From an uncultured Muribaculaceae bacterium (GTDB taxonomy: Bacteria; Bacteroidota; Bacteroidia; Bacteroidales; Muribaculaceae), in the NCBI GenBank assembly GCA_934555895.1, contig CAKTFH010000008.1:7968-71967 (forward strand): a DNA stretch of 64,000 nucleotides, in the 5' to 3' direction. The notes beneath the pieces were generated by a model that was not told the DNA's origin, did not search any database, and saw only the letters and a program-made list of their open reading frames with translations. A program made the position numbers and the translations under genes. Positions 1-8,276 of the stretch are shown in pieces. The stretch's first letter is position 1; each line of letters begins with the position of its first letter.

Positions 1-1
1 G

Positions 2-988
2 AATATCGGCGACGACTCCCGCGCTGCCTACGAGCACTATGTGGAGCGCTTCAACGTGCTCTACGACGCTATCCATCCCGTTTACCCCGACCTCGTGTTC
101 ATCAACGCCGCTTGGTGGCGCGCCGACCGCACCGACCTTATGGAATATGTGTTCCGTGAACTCGACGGCAAATCGGACCTCTGGGACTTCCACCCATGGA
201 CCGACGAGGTGTCGCAGGCACGCTCGGTAGAGTCCGACCTCAAGAATATGCAGAAGCTCTTCACCACCTGGAATCCCGCCACGAAGATGCATGTGGCCAT
301 ACTCGAGGAAAACGGCAACACCCACTCGCTCCATCGTGCCCTCAGCCATGCCGTGGTGCTCAACGTGGTTAGAAAGATGAACGGCTTCGTGGAGCTCGAC
401 AGCCCCGCCAACGCCCTCGAGCCCTATCTGCAGAACGACAACGGCTGGAACCAGGGCCAGATATTCTTCACTCCCTCGCAGGTTTGGGGTCAGCCCCCCT
501 ATTATGCCCAGCAGATGGCATCGGCCTACCATGAGCCCGTGCTGCTCGACGCCAGCGTGCGTCGCGGTCCCAGCCTGCATGTTTCGGCTACAAGAAGCGA
601 AAGCGGCGACCGTGTGGTGCTCCACATCGTCAACTCTGCCGCCAAGGAGCAGAAAGTGAAGATCGACCTCGCAGGTATCGAGACTGTCGGTGCCATCGAA
701 GGTCTCGTGCTCTCGTCGGCCTCGCTCACCGACCACAACACTCCGCAGGAGCCCGAGAAGATTGTGCCCCGTGCCTTCACAGCCACCGAGCCCTCGCTTA
801 CCCTCGAGCCCTACAGCTACACAGTGGTAGCCATCAACTGCACATCTGGCGTCAGCGAGGTCGCTGCCGACGATGCCGCTGACTCCACTCCCGCCGCCTA
901 CTACAATATCGCCGGTGAAAAGGTCAGTAATCCCTCAAATGGCATTTTCATCACCGACAACGGCAAAAAGGTAGCCCTCCATAACTAA
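2..988 (+). CDS. GH51-like alpha-L-arabinofuranosidase, C-terminal part (5' truncated by window edge)
   Basis: The reading frame is open from base 2 and enters without a start, so the N-terminal half is missing. What remains is the end of a TIM barrel (W-rich stretch ending in WDFHPW, then VAILEENGNTHS, whose glutamates lie where GH51 enzymes keep the nucleophile) and a C-terminal beta-sandwich. Family knowledge: such enzymes remove terminal alpha-L-arabinofuranose from arabinoxylan, arabinan or arabinogalactan. The last 25 residues (YYNIAGEKV, then GIFITDNGKKV) form a short tail also seen on other secreted enzymes in this window, so it is probably exported. The GH51 assignment is by pattern and is not certain without the N-terminus. 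Confidence 0.7.
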   Translation, partial: NIGDDSRAAYEHYVERFNVLYDAIHPVYPDLVFINAAWWRADRTDLMEYVFRELDGKSDLWDFHPWTDEVSQARSVESDLKNMQKLFTTWNPATKMHVAILEENGNTHSLHRALSHAVVLNVVRKMNGFVELDSPANALEPYLQNDNGWNQGQIFFTPSQVWGQPPYYAQQMASAYHEPVLLDASVRRGPSLHVSATRSESGDRVVLHIVNSAAKEQKVKIDLAGIETVGAIEGLVLSSASLTDHNTPQEPEKIVPRAFTATEPSLTLEPYSYTVVAINCTSGVSEVAADDAADSTPAAYYNIAGEKVSNPSNGIFITDNGKKVALHN

Positions 989-1008
989 TCCCCATCCCCA
1001 CCTTCTAC

Positions 1009-1060
1009 CCAGGGGCTGTGTCCGGTATCTCCCGGTCGCAGCCCCTGGCTCATTTGTTGA
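1009..1060 (+). terminator. Intrinsic terminator after the GH51-like gene
   Basis: A perfect 10-bp inverted repeat, CCAGGGGCTG (1009-1018) with CAGCCCCTGG (1039-1048), is followed by a T-rich stretch. It closes the transcript of the upstream arabinofuranosidase. Confidence 0.75.
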
Positions 1061-1167
1061 CTTTTTGCCCTCCCCGCGCTTGCCGCTTAACCGCCTGCAG
1101 AATGGGGTAGATGCGAAGGAGTGAGTGATTTTTGGGAGGGGAGCGGGGATATTATGGAGAAATTTCA

Positions 1168-1175
1168 TAACTTTG
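1168..1175 (+). promoter_or_regulatory. -7 box of the polyprenyl synthase promoter
   Basis: TAACTTTG matches the Bacteroidetes -7 consensus TAnnTTTG. No good -33 element lies 19-20 bp upstream. Its position, 41 bp before the ATG at 1217, argues against the in-frame starts at 1121 and 1154, which would lie upstream of the transcript. Confidence 0.6.
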
Positions 1176-1216
1176 CACCGAATTTCACGCAGACAATGCA
1201 TGCCCTTTCGGAAATA

Positions 1217-2191
1217 ATGACACCATTTCAAACCATCAGGCAATCTCTGGCTTCCGACCTCAAGCGCGTCAACGACAGTATCGTGGCTTCGCTCGAGTCG
1301 CCCAATGCACTGATGAATAGTGTCATAAACCGCTATCTGGAGAAAAAGGGCAAGCAGATAAGACCCATGCTGGTGATTCTGAGCGCAAGGCTGCTCGGCG
1401 AGGTCACCGACAATGTGGTGTCGGGCGCGGTGGCGGTGGAGCTGCTCCACAATGCCTCGCTTATCCACGACGATGTGGTCGACGACACCCTGGTGCGTCG
1501 CGGCAGTCCTACCATCAACGGCCTTTGGGATAACCATCTGGCTGTGCTGGTGGGCGATTTTTTCCTCTCTACGGCGCTTTTGCAGGGAGTGGATACGGGC
1601 GATGTGCGCATTATCGATTCGATATCGAACCTCGGACGCCTGCTCTCGATAGGCGAGCTCGACGAGATTTACACTGCCCACGCCAACCATCTCGACGAGG
1701 ATGCGTATTTCAACATCATTTACCGCAAGACGGCATCGCTCTTTGTGTCGTGTGTGGAGGTGGGCGCCTACGGCACCGGTGTAGACGACCACCGGCTCGA
1801 AATCCTGCGTGAATATGCGCGTCTGCTCGGACTCTGTTTCCAGATAAAGGACGATATATTCGACTATTTCTCTGACGAGAAGATAGGCAAACCCACCGGC
1901 AACGACCTCAGGGAAGGTAAAATCACCCTGCCGTTGCTGCATGTGCTCACCGACGAATCGCTGCCGCGCCACGATGAGATGCTGGCTCTGGCACGTAAGG
2001 ATTCTCTCAGCGAGGAGGAAATCTCCACCCTTATGTCATATGCCGTGGAGAACGGCGGCATCGAATATGCCGAAGCCGTGATGGACCGCATGCTCCACGA
2101 GGCCGTGGCGCTCATGGAGCAGTTTCCCGACTGCGAGGCCCGCCAGTCATTTATTGATTTGATTCATTTTATCATAGAGCGCGACTCGTAA
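1217..2191 (+). CDS. Polyprenyl diphosphate synthase (IspB/octaprenyl-type)
   Basis: This 324-residue cytoplasmic enzyme condenses isopentenyl diphosphate units onto an allylic primer to make the long-chain prenyl tail used for menaquinone. Both aspartate-rich motifs are visible: DDVVDD with flanking RRG (from about residue 85), and KDDIFDYF (D212-D213). GKQIRP and the HNASLIHDD context are typical of trans-prenyltransferases. The start at 1217 was chosen because it gives the usual length, aligns with the family N-terminus and lies downstream of the -7 box. It is a housekeeping gene placed between two glycosidase genes. Chain length cannot be read from sequence alone. Confidence 0.9.
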   Translation: MTPFQTIRQSLASDLKRVNDSIVASLESPNALMNSVINRYLEKKGKQIRPMLVILSARLLGEVTDNVVSGAVAVELLHNASLIHDDVVDDTLVRRGSPTINGLWDNHLAVLVGDFFLSTALLQGVDTGDVRIIDSISNLGRLLSIGELDEIYTAHANHLDEDAYFNIIYRKTASLFVSCVEVGAYGTGVDDHRLEILREYARLLGLCFQIKDDIFDYFSDEKIGKPTGNDLREGKITLPLLHVLTDESLPRHDEMLALARKDSLSEEEISTLMSYAVENGGIEYAEAVMDRMLHEAVALMEQFPDCEARQSFIDLIHFIIERDS

Positions 2192-2275
2192 GAAGAGTGC
2201 ATGCCATAACGCCCCATCCGGGGCTAAGATATTCCTTCTGGCGCTATACGCTTAAATCAAATACCATCCACCATA

Positions 2276-4555
2276 ATGAGAAGACTTATTTCCGCTTTAG
2301 TGGCCGCGGCTATGCTTGTGGCTCCTGCCTTTGTTTCTGCAGTGCCGGTCGACGACAGAGACGCTTTCATCACCGAACTGCTGTCGAAGATGACTATTGA
2401 GGAGAAAATAGGGCAGATGCATTTGCCGGCTTATCCGCAGCTTGTGACCGGAGGCGCTTACAACGCCAATATAGATTCCCTGGCCGAGCACGGCCTCCTT
2501 GGCGGCATATTCAATATACTCGATGTGGAGGGGATACGCCATCTGCAGGAGCTTGCCGTGGAGAAGAGCCGCATGGGCATACCGCTGCTTGTGGGCCTCG
2601 ATGTGGTGCATGGCTATAACACGATATTTCCCATTCCGCTTGCGCTGGCTTCGTCGTGGGATATACCGGCGATAGAGCGCACTGCCAGAATAGCTGCCAA
2701 AGAGGCATCGGCAGGTGGCATCAACTGGACCTTCAGCCCTATGGTGGATATCAGCCGCGACCCGCGCTGGGGGCGTCAGGCCGAAGGTGCGGGCGAGGAT
2801 CCGTTCTTGGGAGCGGCAATCGCACGGGCTATGGTGCGTGGTTATCAGGGCGATAATCTCTCGGCCAAAGACAATATCCTGGCCTGTGTGAAGCATTTCG
2901 CCCTCTACGGCGCCGCAGAGGGCGGCCGCGACTACAACACCGTGGACATGAGCCGTCAGCAGATGTTCAACGTGTATTTCCCGCCCTACAAGGCGGCCGT
3001 GGAGGCCGGTGCCGGCAGCGTGATGTCGTCGTTCAACCTCGTTGATGGTCTGCACGCCACGGCCAACAAGTGGCTGCTCACCGATGTGCTGCGCCGCATG
3101 TGGGGTTTCAAGGGCTTTGTGGTCACCGACTACGCATCGATTGCCGAGATGGGAGTGCATGGGTTCGGGTCGCTTGAACGCAACTCGGTGGCGGCTCTCG
3201 AGGCGGGCACCGATATGGATATGACCTCAGATGCTTTTATCAGATGTCTGAAAAATGCCGTGGACCGGGGCGAGGTGACGATGGAGCGCATCAACACCTC
3301 GGTGCGCCGCATACTTGAGGCGAAATACGACCTCGGGCTATTCCGCGATCCCTATAAATATAGCAGTGGTGACCGCGATGCCCGCAAGGCGAATGCCGCA
3401 GATGCCGCTTTCGCCCGCCGCATGGCGGCCGAGACCTTTGTACTGTTGAAAAATCAGAACAGTCTGCTGCCGCTCAAACCGACCGGGAAGATAGCTCTCA
3501 TAGGCCCGCTGGCCGACACCGGTGCCAACATGGTGGGAACATGGAGCGTGACGGCCCATGGCAATTATCCATCCCTTCTCGATGCTATGCGCGAAGCAGT
3601 GGGCAACTGCGGCGAGGTGATTTATGCCAAAGGTGCCAACCTTTACTCCGATGCTCATATCGAAGCCGGTGCTACTCCCGGAAAATTCGCCATGCGCGAT
3701 AGTCGCAGCGAGGAGGCTATGCTCGCCGAAGCCGTGGCTGTGGCGAAGCAGGCCGATGTGATAGTCGCAGCCCTCGGTGAGGGCGCCGAAGGATCGGGTG
3801 AGGGGAGCAGCCGTGCACGGCTCACTCTGCCCGACACTCAGCACCGTCTGCTCGAAGCTCTGCTCGCTACAGGGAAACCGGTGGTGATGCTTAATTTCTC
3901 AGGACGCGCCACTGTTCTCACATGGGAGAGCGAGCATGTACCGGCCATAATGAACGTGTGGTTCGGCGGTTCCGAAGCCGCCGGCGCCATAGCCGATGTG
4001 GTGTTCGGCAAGGTGTCGCCTTCGGGCAAACTTACGGTGTCGATGCCCTACTGCGAGGGCCAGATTCCGGTATACTACAACCATCTTGTCACCGGGCGGC
4101 CCAAGCGCCCCGACGATGGTCGATATGCCGCCTACACAAGCAACTATTTCGAGATTCCCAACCATCCGCTCTATCCTTTTGGCTACGGATTGAGTTATAC
4201 AACTTTCGAGTACAGTGACCTGTTGCTATCATCGGACCGCATGGACGCCGACGGCTCTATAACGGCATCGGTGAAGGTGACCAACACCGGAAACCGTCGT
4301 GCCGACGAGGTGGTGCAACTATACCTCCACGATGTGGAGCGCTCGTTGGCACCCCCTGTGCAGGAACTCAAAGGCTTCGAGCGTATCAGTCTCGATGTTG
4401 GCGAAAGCCGCACGGTGACATTCACCATCGACCCCTCGATGCTGAAATTCTACAATTACAATTTGGATTATGTGGCTGAGCCGGGCGAGTTCGAGGTAAT
4501 GACAGGAGGGTGCAGCGACCGCTGCCTCAAAGCTTCATTCAACTATATGGAGTGA
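2276..4555 (+). CDS. bglX: GH3 beta-glucosidase/beta-xylosidase (BglX-like), secreted
   Basis: A 759-residue three-domain GH3 enzyme. A signal peptide covers roughly residues 1-22. The GH3 N-terminal barrel holds KHF and the nucleophile in VVTDYASI (D285); the alpha/beta sandwich holds LLPLKPTGKIALIGPLAD and GEGAEGSGEGSSR; a fibronectin-III-like domain starts near residue 660. Length matches periplasmic BglX (about 765). It hydrolyses non-reducing-end beta-linked glucose or xylose from oligosaccharides, so it could finish the degradation begun by the neighbouring GH51, GH43 and GH115 enzymes. No lipobox is seen, so it is probably periplasmic. It lies 84 bp after the prenyl synthase and may be co-transcribed. 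Confidence 0.92.
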   Translation: MRRLISALVAAAMLVAPAFVSAVPVDDRDAFITELLSKMTIEEKIGQMHLPAYPQLVTGGAYNANIDSLAEHGLLGGIFNILDVEGIRHLQELAVEKSRMGIPLLVGLDVVHGYNTIFPIPLALASSWDIPAIERTARIAAKEASAGGINWTFSPMVDISRDPRWGRQAEGAGEDPFLGAAIARAMVRGYQGDNLSAKDNILACVKHFALYGAAEGGRDYNTVDMSRQQMFNVYFPPYKAAVEAGAGSVMSSFNLVDGLHATANKWLLTDVLRRMWGFKGFVVTDYASIAEMGVHGFGSLERNSVAALEAGTDMDMTSDAFIRCLKNAVDRGEVTMERINTSVRRILEAKYDLGLFRDPYKYSSGDRDARKANAADAAFARRMAAETFVLLKNQNSLLPLKPTGKIALIGPLADTGANMVGTWSVTAHGNYPSLLDAMREAVGNCGEVIYAKGANLYSDAHIEAGATPGKFAMRDSRSEEAMLAEAVAVAKQADVIVAALGEGAEGSGEGSSRARLTLPDTQHRLLEALLATGKPVVMLNFSGRATVLTWESEHVPAIMNVWFGGSEAAGAIADVVFGKVSPSGKLTVSMPYCEGQIPVYYNHLVTGRPKRPDDGRYAAYTSNYFEIPNHPLYPFGYGLSYTTFEYSDLLLSSDRMDADGSITASVKVTNTGNRRADEVVQLYLHDVERSLAPPVQELKGFERISLDVGESRTVTFTIDPSMLKFYNYNLDYVAEPGEFEVMTGGCSDRCLKASFNYME

Positions 4556-4602
4556 AGTGTGCCATTTCGAGGAACAGCGGTGTTGAAAAAACTTAAATAT
4601 AT

Positions 4603-4633
4603 TTTGTACTTACGATAAATTCAGCTACTTTTG
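4603..4633 (+). promoter_or_regulatory. Consensus Bacteroidetes promoter for rluB
   Basis: TTTG (4603-4606), a 19-bp spacer and TACTTTTG (4626-4633) match the sigma-ABfr consensus exactly. Transcription should begin near 4640, leaving a leader of about 250 nt. Confidence 0.8.
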
Positions 4634-4639
4634 TGTTGA

Positions 4640-4890
4640 AATTTAGAGGGAACACCGGGCTATGCTGGCATAGCCACAGGTTCTGTTCAAGTGTTTTTTA
4701 TCAAATATGGGAATGCGAACCGTAAGCGTTCGGAATAATTTGGTTAATAATGAAACACTTTGTCAATTAAACAATTAACACTACACGAGATAAACTAACA
4801 CTATTCATTTACTTTTTAAGCCCGCAGAAGGGCGCTTGCCGCGAGGCAATCGCCGCTTGAACGGGAGCAATTTTTCATTTAAAATCTGAC
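4640..4890 (+). other. Long 5' leader of rluB (no gene seen)
   Basis: This transcribed but untranslated stretch of about 250 nt fills most of the gap between GH3 and rluB. It contains a GC-rich part near 4820-4866 (AAGCCCGCAGAAGGGCGC, then GCCGCGAGGC) that can form small hairpins just before the start codon. No known riboswitch was recognised and no credible reading frame is present. Confidence 0.4.
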
Positions 4891-6558
4891 ATGGAAGCCA
4901 ACGAAGCCAAGAAACCGAAACGCCCGCGCATAGGACAGGGCATGGGACTGGGGATGAGTGGAGAGAATCCGCATATCTCCGACAATCACTACGAGAACCG
5001 GAACTTCAATGCAGCCGAAGGCGGCGAGACATCTGCAGATCGTCCGCAGGGTTACCAGCCCCGCCAGTATTCCGGTGGCTATCAGCCTCGCCCATACAAC
5101 CGCAATGGTCAGCAGGGCGGCTATCAGCCTCGCCAGCAGGGCGGCTACAACCGCAACGGCCAGCAGGGAGGGTATAACAACCGTTACAACAACAATCAGG
5201 GCGGCTATCAGCCCAGACCTTACAACCGCAACAACCAGCAGGGCGGTTATCAGCCCAGACCGTACGCGCCCCAGCAGCGTCCCGATGTGCCTGAGTCGAC
5301 AGGCGACACCACTTCGGCAACCACATCGGCAGCCTCGACCGAAACAACCGAGGGAGCCATAGCGCAGACCCAGCAGCAGACCGGCTACCAGCCCCGTCAG
5401 CAGCAAGGCGGCTATCAGCCCCGCCCCTACAACAACAACCGTCAGGGCGGCTACAACAACTACGGCCAGCAGCGCCCCTACAACAACAATCGTCAGGGCG
5501 GTTACAACAACCGCAACGGCCAGCAGGGCGGCTATAACAATCGCTACAACAATAACAATAATAATCAGGGCGGTCAGCAAGGCGGTTATCAGCAGCGCCC
5601 CTACAACCGCAACGGCCAGCAGGGCGGTTACGGCAACAACCGCTACAACAACAATAATCGTCAGGGAGGCTTCAACAACCAGGGCGGTTACAACCGCAAC
5701 GGTCAGCAGGGCGGATACGGCAACAATCGTAACGGTCAGCAGGGCCGTTTTCAGAAAAACAACGGGCCGATGCGCCAAGGCAAAAGCTTCACCCCGCGTC
5801 CCAAGCGCGTGGAATACGAGATGCCGCTGCCCGATCCCGATGAAAAGATACGCCTCAATAAATTCATGGCCAACGCCGGCCTCTGCTCACGCCGCGAGGC
5901 AGATGAGTTCATCCAGCAGGGTCTGGTGAAGGTCAACGGCGAGGTGGTGACCGAACTCGGCACCAAGATCAGCCACAGCGACACTGTGGAATACAACGAT
6001 AAGGTGGTCGCCCTCGAGAGCAAGTGCTACATCCTGCTCAACAAGCCCAAAGACTGTGTGACAACCTCCGACGACCCCAACGGCCGCACCACAGTGCTTG
6101 ACATCGTGAAGGGTGCCTGCGACGAGCGTATCTATCCCGTAGGGCGTCTTGACCGCAACACTACCGGTGTGCTGCTGCTCACCAACGACGGCGACCTCGC
6201 CTCGAAGCTCACACACCCCAAATACGTGAAGAAAAAAATCTATCACGTGTGGACCGACAAGGATATTACCGAAGAGGACATGCAGCGCATCGCCGACGGC
6301 ATCGAGCTTGAGGACGGACCCATCCACGCCGACGCCATAAGCTACGCTACCGAGACCGACCGCAACCAGGCCGGCATCGAGATTCATTCGGGCCGCAACC
6401 GCATCGTGCGCCGCATCTTCGAGTCGCTCGGCTATCATGTGACCAAGCTCGACCGCGTCTACTTCGCAGGCCTTACCAAGAAGAACTTGCCCCGCGGCCG
6501 CTGGCGCTACCTCACTCAGGAGGAAGTGAACTATCTTAAAATGGGCTCATTCGAATAA
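4891..6558 (+). CDS. rluB: RluB-type 23S rRNA pseudouridine synthase with ~300-residue low-complexity N-terminus
   Basis: The C-terminal 235 residues are a complete RsuA/RluB-family enzyme: an S4 RNA-binding domain starting at RLNKFMANAGLCSRRE (residue 321) and a catalytic domain with GRLDRNTTG, whose D421 is the expected nucleophile. By family it converts a uridine of 23S rRNA (helix 80-90 region) to pseudouridine. In front lies about 270 residues of Q, G, N, Y, R and P with 13 copies of QGGY, recurring QPRPYNRN units and a Ser/Thr/Glu-rich linker (about 132-161) dividing the block. This part resembles RNA-binding, phase-separating tails and more than doubles the usual length. asnS follows after 3 bp, so the two form an operon. 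Confidence 0.93.
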   Translation: MEANEAKKPKRPRIGQGMGLGMSGENPHISDNHYENRNFNAAEGGETSADRPQGYQPRQYSGGYQPRPYNRNGQQGGYQPRQQGGYNRNGQQGGYNNRYNNNQGGYQPRPYNRNNQQGGYQPRPYAPQQRPDVPESTGDTTSATTSAASTETTEGAIAQTQQQTGYQPRQQQGGYQPRPYNNNRQGGYNNYGQQRPYNNNRQGGYNNRNGQQGGYNNRYNNNNNNQGGQQGGYQQRPYNRNGQQGGYGNNRYNNNNRQGGFNNQGGYNRNGQQGGYGNNRNGQQGRFQKNNGPMRQGKSFTPRPKRVEYEMPLPDPDEKIRLNKFMANAGLCSRREADEFIQQGLVKVNGEVVTELGTKISHSDTVEYNDKVVALESKCYILLNKPKDCVTTSDDPNGRTTVLDIVKGACDERIYPVGRLDRNTTGVLLLTNDGDLASKLTHPKYVKKKIYHVWTDKDITEEDMQRIADGIELEDGPIHADAISYATETDRNQAGIEIHSGRNRIVRRIFESLGYHVTKLDRVYFAGLTKKNLPRGRWRYLTQEEVNYLKMGSFE

Positions 6559-6561
6559 ACT

Positions 6562-7956
6562 ATGAAACGTACCAGAATATCAGACCTTTTCAGCCTCACG
6601 CCCGAATATCTCGGCAAGGAGGTGTGTGTGAAAGGTTGGGTGCGCACGCACCGTGGAAACAAATATGTGCAGTTTGTGGCGCTCAACGACGGTTCCACAA
6701 TCCGCAACCTTCAGATAGTGTTCGACATGAACACATTCACCGACGAGATGCTCAAGCCGCTCAACACCGGAGCCGCATGCTGTGTAGAGGGAATTCTTGT
6801 GGAGAGCCAGGGCAAAGGTCAGGCCATCGAGATTCAGGCTTCGAAACTCGAGCTTTACGGAGGCGCCGATCCCGAGACCTATCCTCTGCAGAAAAAGGGC
6901 CACACCCTTGAGTTCCTACGCGAGATAGCACATCTGCGTCCGCGCACAAACACCTTCTCGGCTGTGCTACGCGTGCGTTCCACACTGGCCTATGCCATCC
7001 ACCGTTATTTCCAGGAACGCGGATTTTACTATCTGAACACTCCTCTCATCACCGCAAGCGACTGCGAGGGTGCCGGAGCCATGTTCCAGGTAACAACTCT
7101 GCCACTCAACGACCTGCCCCGCACCGAAGAGGGCGATGTGGACTACAGCTGCGATTTCTTCGGCAAGCCCACCGCGCTCACTGTGAGCGGACAGCTCGAG
7201 GGCGAGCTCGGAGCCACCGCCCTTGGCGCCATCTATACCTTCGGCCCCACATTCCGTGCCGAGAACTCCAATACTCCGCGCCATCTGGCCGAGTTCTGGA
7301 TGATTGAGCCCGAGGTGGCCTTCATCGACATCGATGAGAATATGGACCTTGCCGAGGACTTCCTCAAATACTGCATCCGCTATGCCCTCGACCACTGCCG
7401 CGACGATATCGATTTCCTCGCGGAGCACTACGACAAGGAACTCGTAAGCCGTCTTGAATCGGTTATCGCCGGAGATTTCGTGCGCCTGAGTTACACCGAA
7501 GCCATCGACATCCTGCTCAAGAGCGGACACAAGTTCCAGTTCCCCGTATCGTGGGGCGTAGACCTCCAGAGCGAGCACGAGCGCTATCTCGTGGAGAAGC
7601 ATTTCAAGCGTCCTGTGATTCTCACTGGCTATCCCAAGGAAATCAAGGCTTTCTATATGAAGATGAACGACGACGGCAAGACCGTGCGCGCCATGGATGT
7701 GCTTTTCCCCACCATCGGCGAGATTATCGGAGGCTCGGAGCGTGAGGAAAACTACGACAAGCTCATGGCCCGCATCGAGGAGCTCCATATCCCCATGAAG
7801 GATATGTGGTGGTATCTCGACACCCGCCGTTTTGGCACCGTGCCTCACAGCGGTTTCGGCCTCGGATTCGAGCGTCTGGTGCTCTTCGTCACAGGCATGA
7901 CCAATATCCGCGATGTGATACCGTTCCCCCGCACGCCGAAATCGGCTGAATTCTAA
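6562..7956 (+). CDS. asnS: Asparaginyl-tRNA synthetase
   Basis: A 464-residue class IIb synthetase that charges tRNA-Asn in the cytoplasm. An N-terminal OB fold ([18 protein letters not shown]) binds the anticodon. Class II motif 2 is visible in [21 protein letters not shown], with the FRAE core, and motif 3 in [12 protein letters not shown] near the C-terminus; the end PFPRTP is typical of AsnRS/AspRS. Length is that of bacterial AsnS. It begins 3 bp after the rluB stop codon, pairing rRNA modification with tRNA charging, and is followed by an intrinsic terminator. Confidence 0.97.
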   Translation: MKRTRISDLFSLTPEYLGKEVCVKGWVRTHRGNKYVQFVALNDGSTIRNLQIVFDMNTFTDEMLKPLNTGAACCVEGILVESQGKGQAIEIQASKLELYGGADPETYPLQKKGHTLEFLREIAHLRPRTNTFSAVLRVRSTLAYAIHRYFQERGFYYLNTPLITASDCEGAGAMFQVTTLPLNDLPRTEEGDVDYSCDFFGKPTALTVSGQLEGELGATALGAIYTFGPTFRAENSNTPRHLAEFWMIEPEVAFIDIDENMDLAEDFLKYCIRYALDHCRDDIDFLAEHYDKELVSRLESVIAGDFVRLSYTEAIDILLKSGHKFQFPVSWGVDLQSEHERYLVEKHFKRPVILTGYPKEIKAFYMKMNDDGKTVRAMDVLFPTIGEIIGGSEREENYDKLMARIEELHIPMKDMWWYLDTRRFGTVPHSGFGLGFERLVLFVTGMTNIRDVIPFPRTPKSAEF

Positions 7957-8005
7957 CCGATTGCGCCGCATGCGGGGAACCGCGTAAAAAAATTGTAGAA
8001 AAAAT

Positions 8006-8041
8006 CAAGCCCTGCCGAACATTTCTTCGACAGGGCTTGTT
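8006..8041 (+). terminator. Intrinsic terminator after asnS
   Basis: A 9-bp stem, CAAGCCCTG (8006-8014) with CAGGGCTTG (8031-8039), continues after one mismatch with CGAA/TTCG and closes on a 6-nt loop. An A-rich run precedes it and a short T-rich run follows, so it could work in both directions. Confidence 0.7.
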
Positions 8042-8054
8042 GTAATAGTACGTA

Positions 8055-8146
8055 GCAAAATTACTTTTTCCATTGCAAGAAATGTGATAATGATTGGTTT
8101 ATTATTTAGCGAGAGATGACCGCGACGGCCGTTTCTCGTTTTTTTT
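8055..8146 (+). repeat. 90-bp intergenic element, copy 1 (contains a terminator hairpin)
   Basis: This segment recurs at 15155-15246 with about seven differences and an offset of exactly 7,100 bp. A perfectly conserved 45-bp core (8064-8108) is followed by a stem of about 9 bp (AGCGAGAGA with TTTCTCGTT, two G:U pairs) and a T run, that is, an intrinsic terminator for plus-strand transcripts. The two copies flank the pair of GH115 genes. No reading frame is convincing here. Confidence 0.85.
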
Positions 8147-8177
8147 GTGCCCATACGCCTGCTGTTTACATATATGA

Positions 8178-8207
8178 TTGTAATCTCGGGAAAAATCATT
8201 ACTTTTG
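8178..8207 (+). promoter_or_regulatory. Promoter of the first GH115 gene
   Basis: TTG (8178-8180), a 19-bp spacer and TACTTTTG (8200-8207) fit the Bacteroidetes promoter pattern. The start codon lies 70 bp downstream. It begins a new transcript after the terminators behind asnS. Confidence 0.7.
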
Positions 8208-8276
8208 CACACGGATATCTTAAATCTACCGCAGATTAAATCGATTACTGATTAACCTTTCAAGTATCTTTTTGCA

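Noticed and set aside
935..1972. A 345-residue minus-strand reading frame opposite the prenyl synthase
   Set aside because: The opposite strand encodes a complete prenyl synthase with both catalytic motifs, and the minus frame crosses a terminator.
5041..5760. Regular short DNA repeats that could suggest a CRISPR array or satellite
   Set aside because: They are in frame, irregular in spacing and encode the QGGY tail; there are no unique spacers of constant length.
4879..5778. A 299-residue hydrophobic minus-strand reading frame rich in Val, Ala and Leu
   Set aside because: It is the antisense of the QGGY-repeat region of rluB; codons for Gln, Asn and Gly read backwards give Leu, Val and Ala. 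No promoter or homologous membrane protein supports it.
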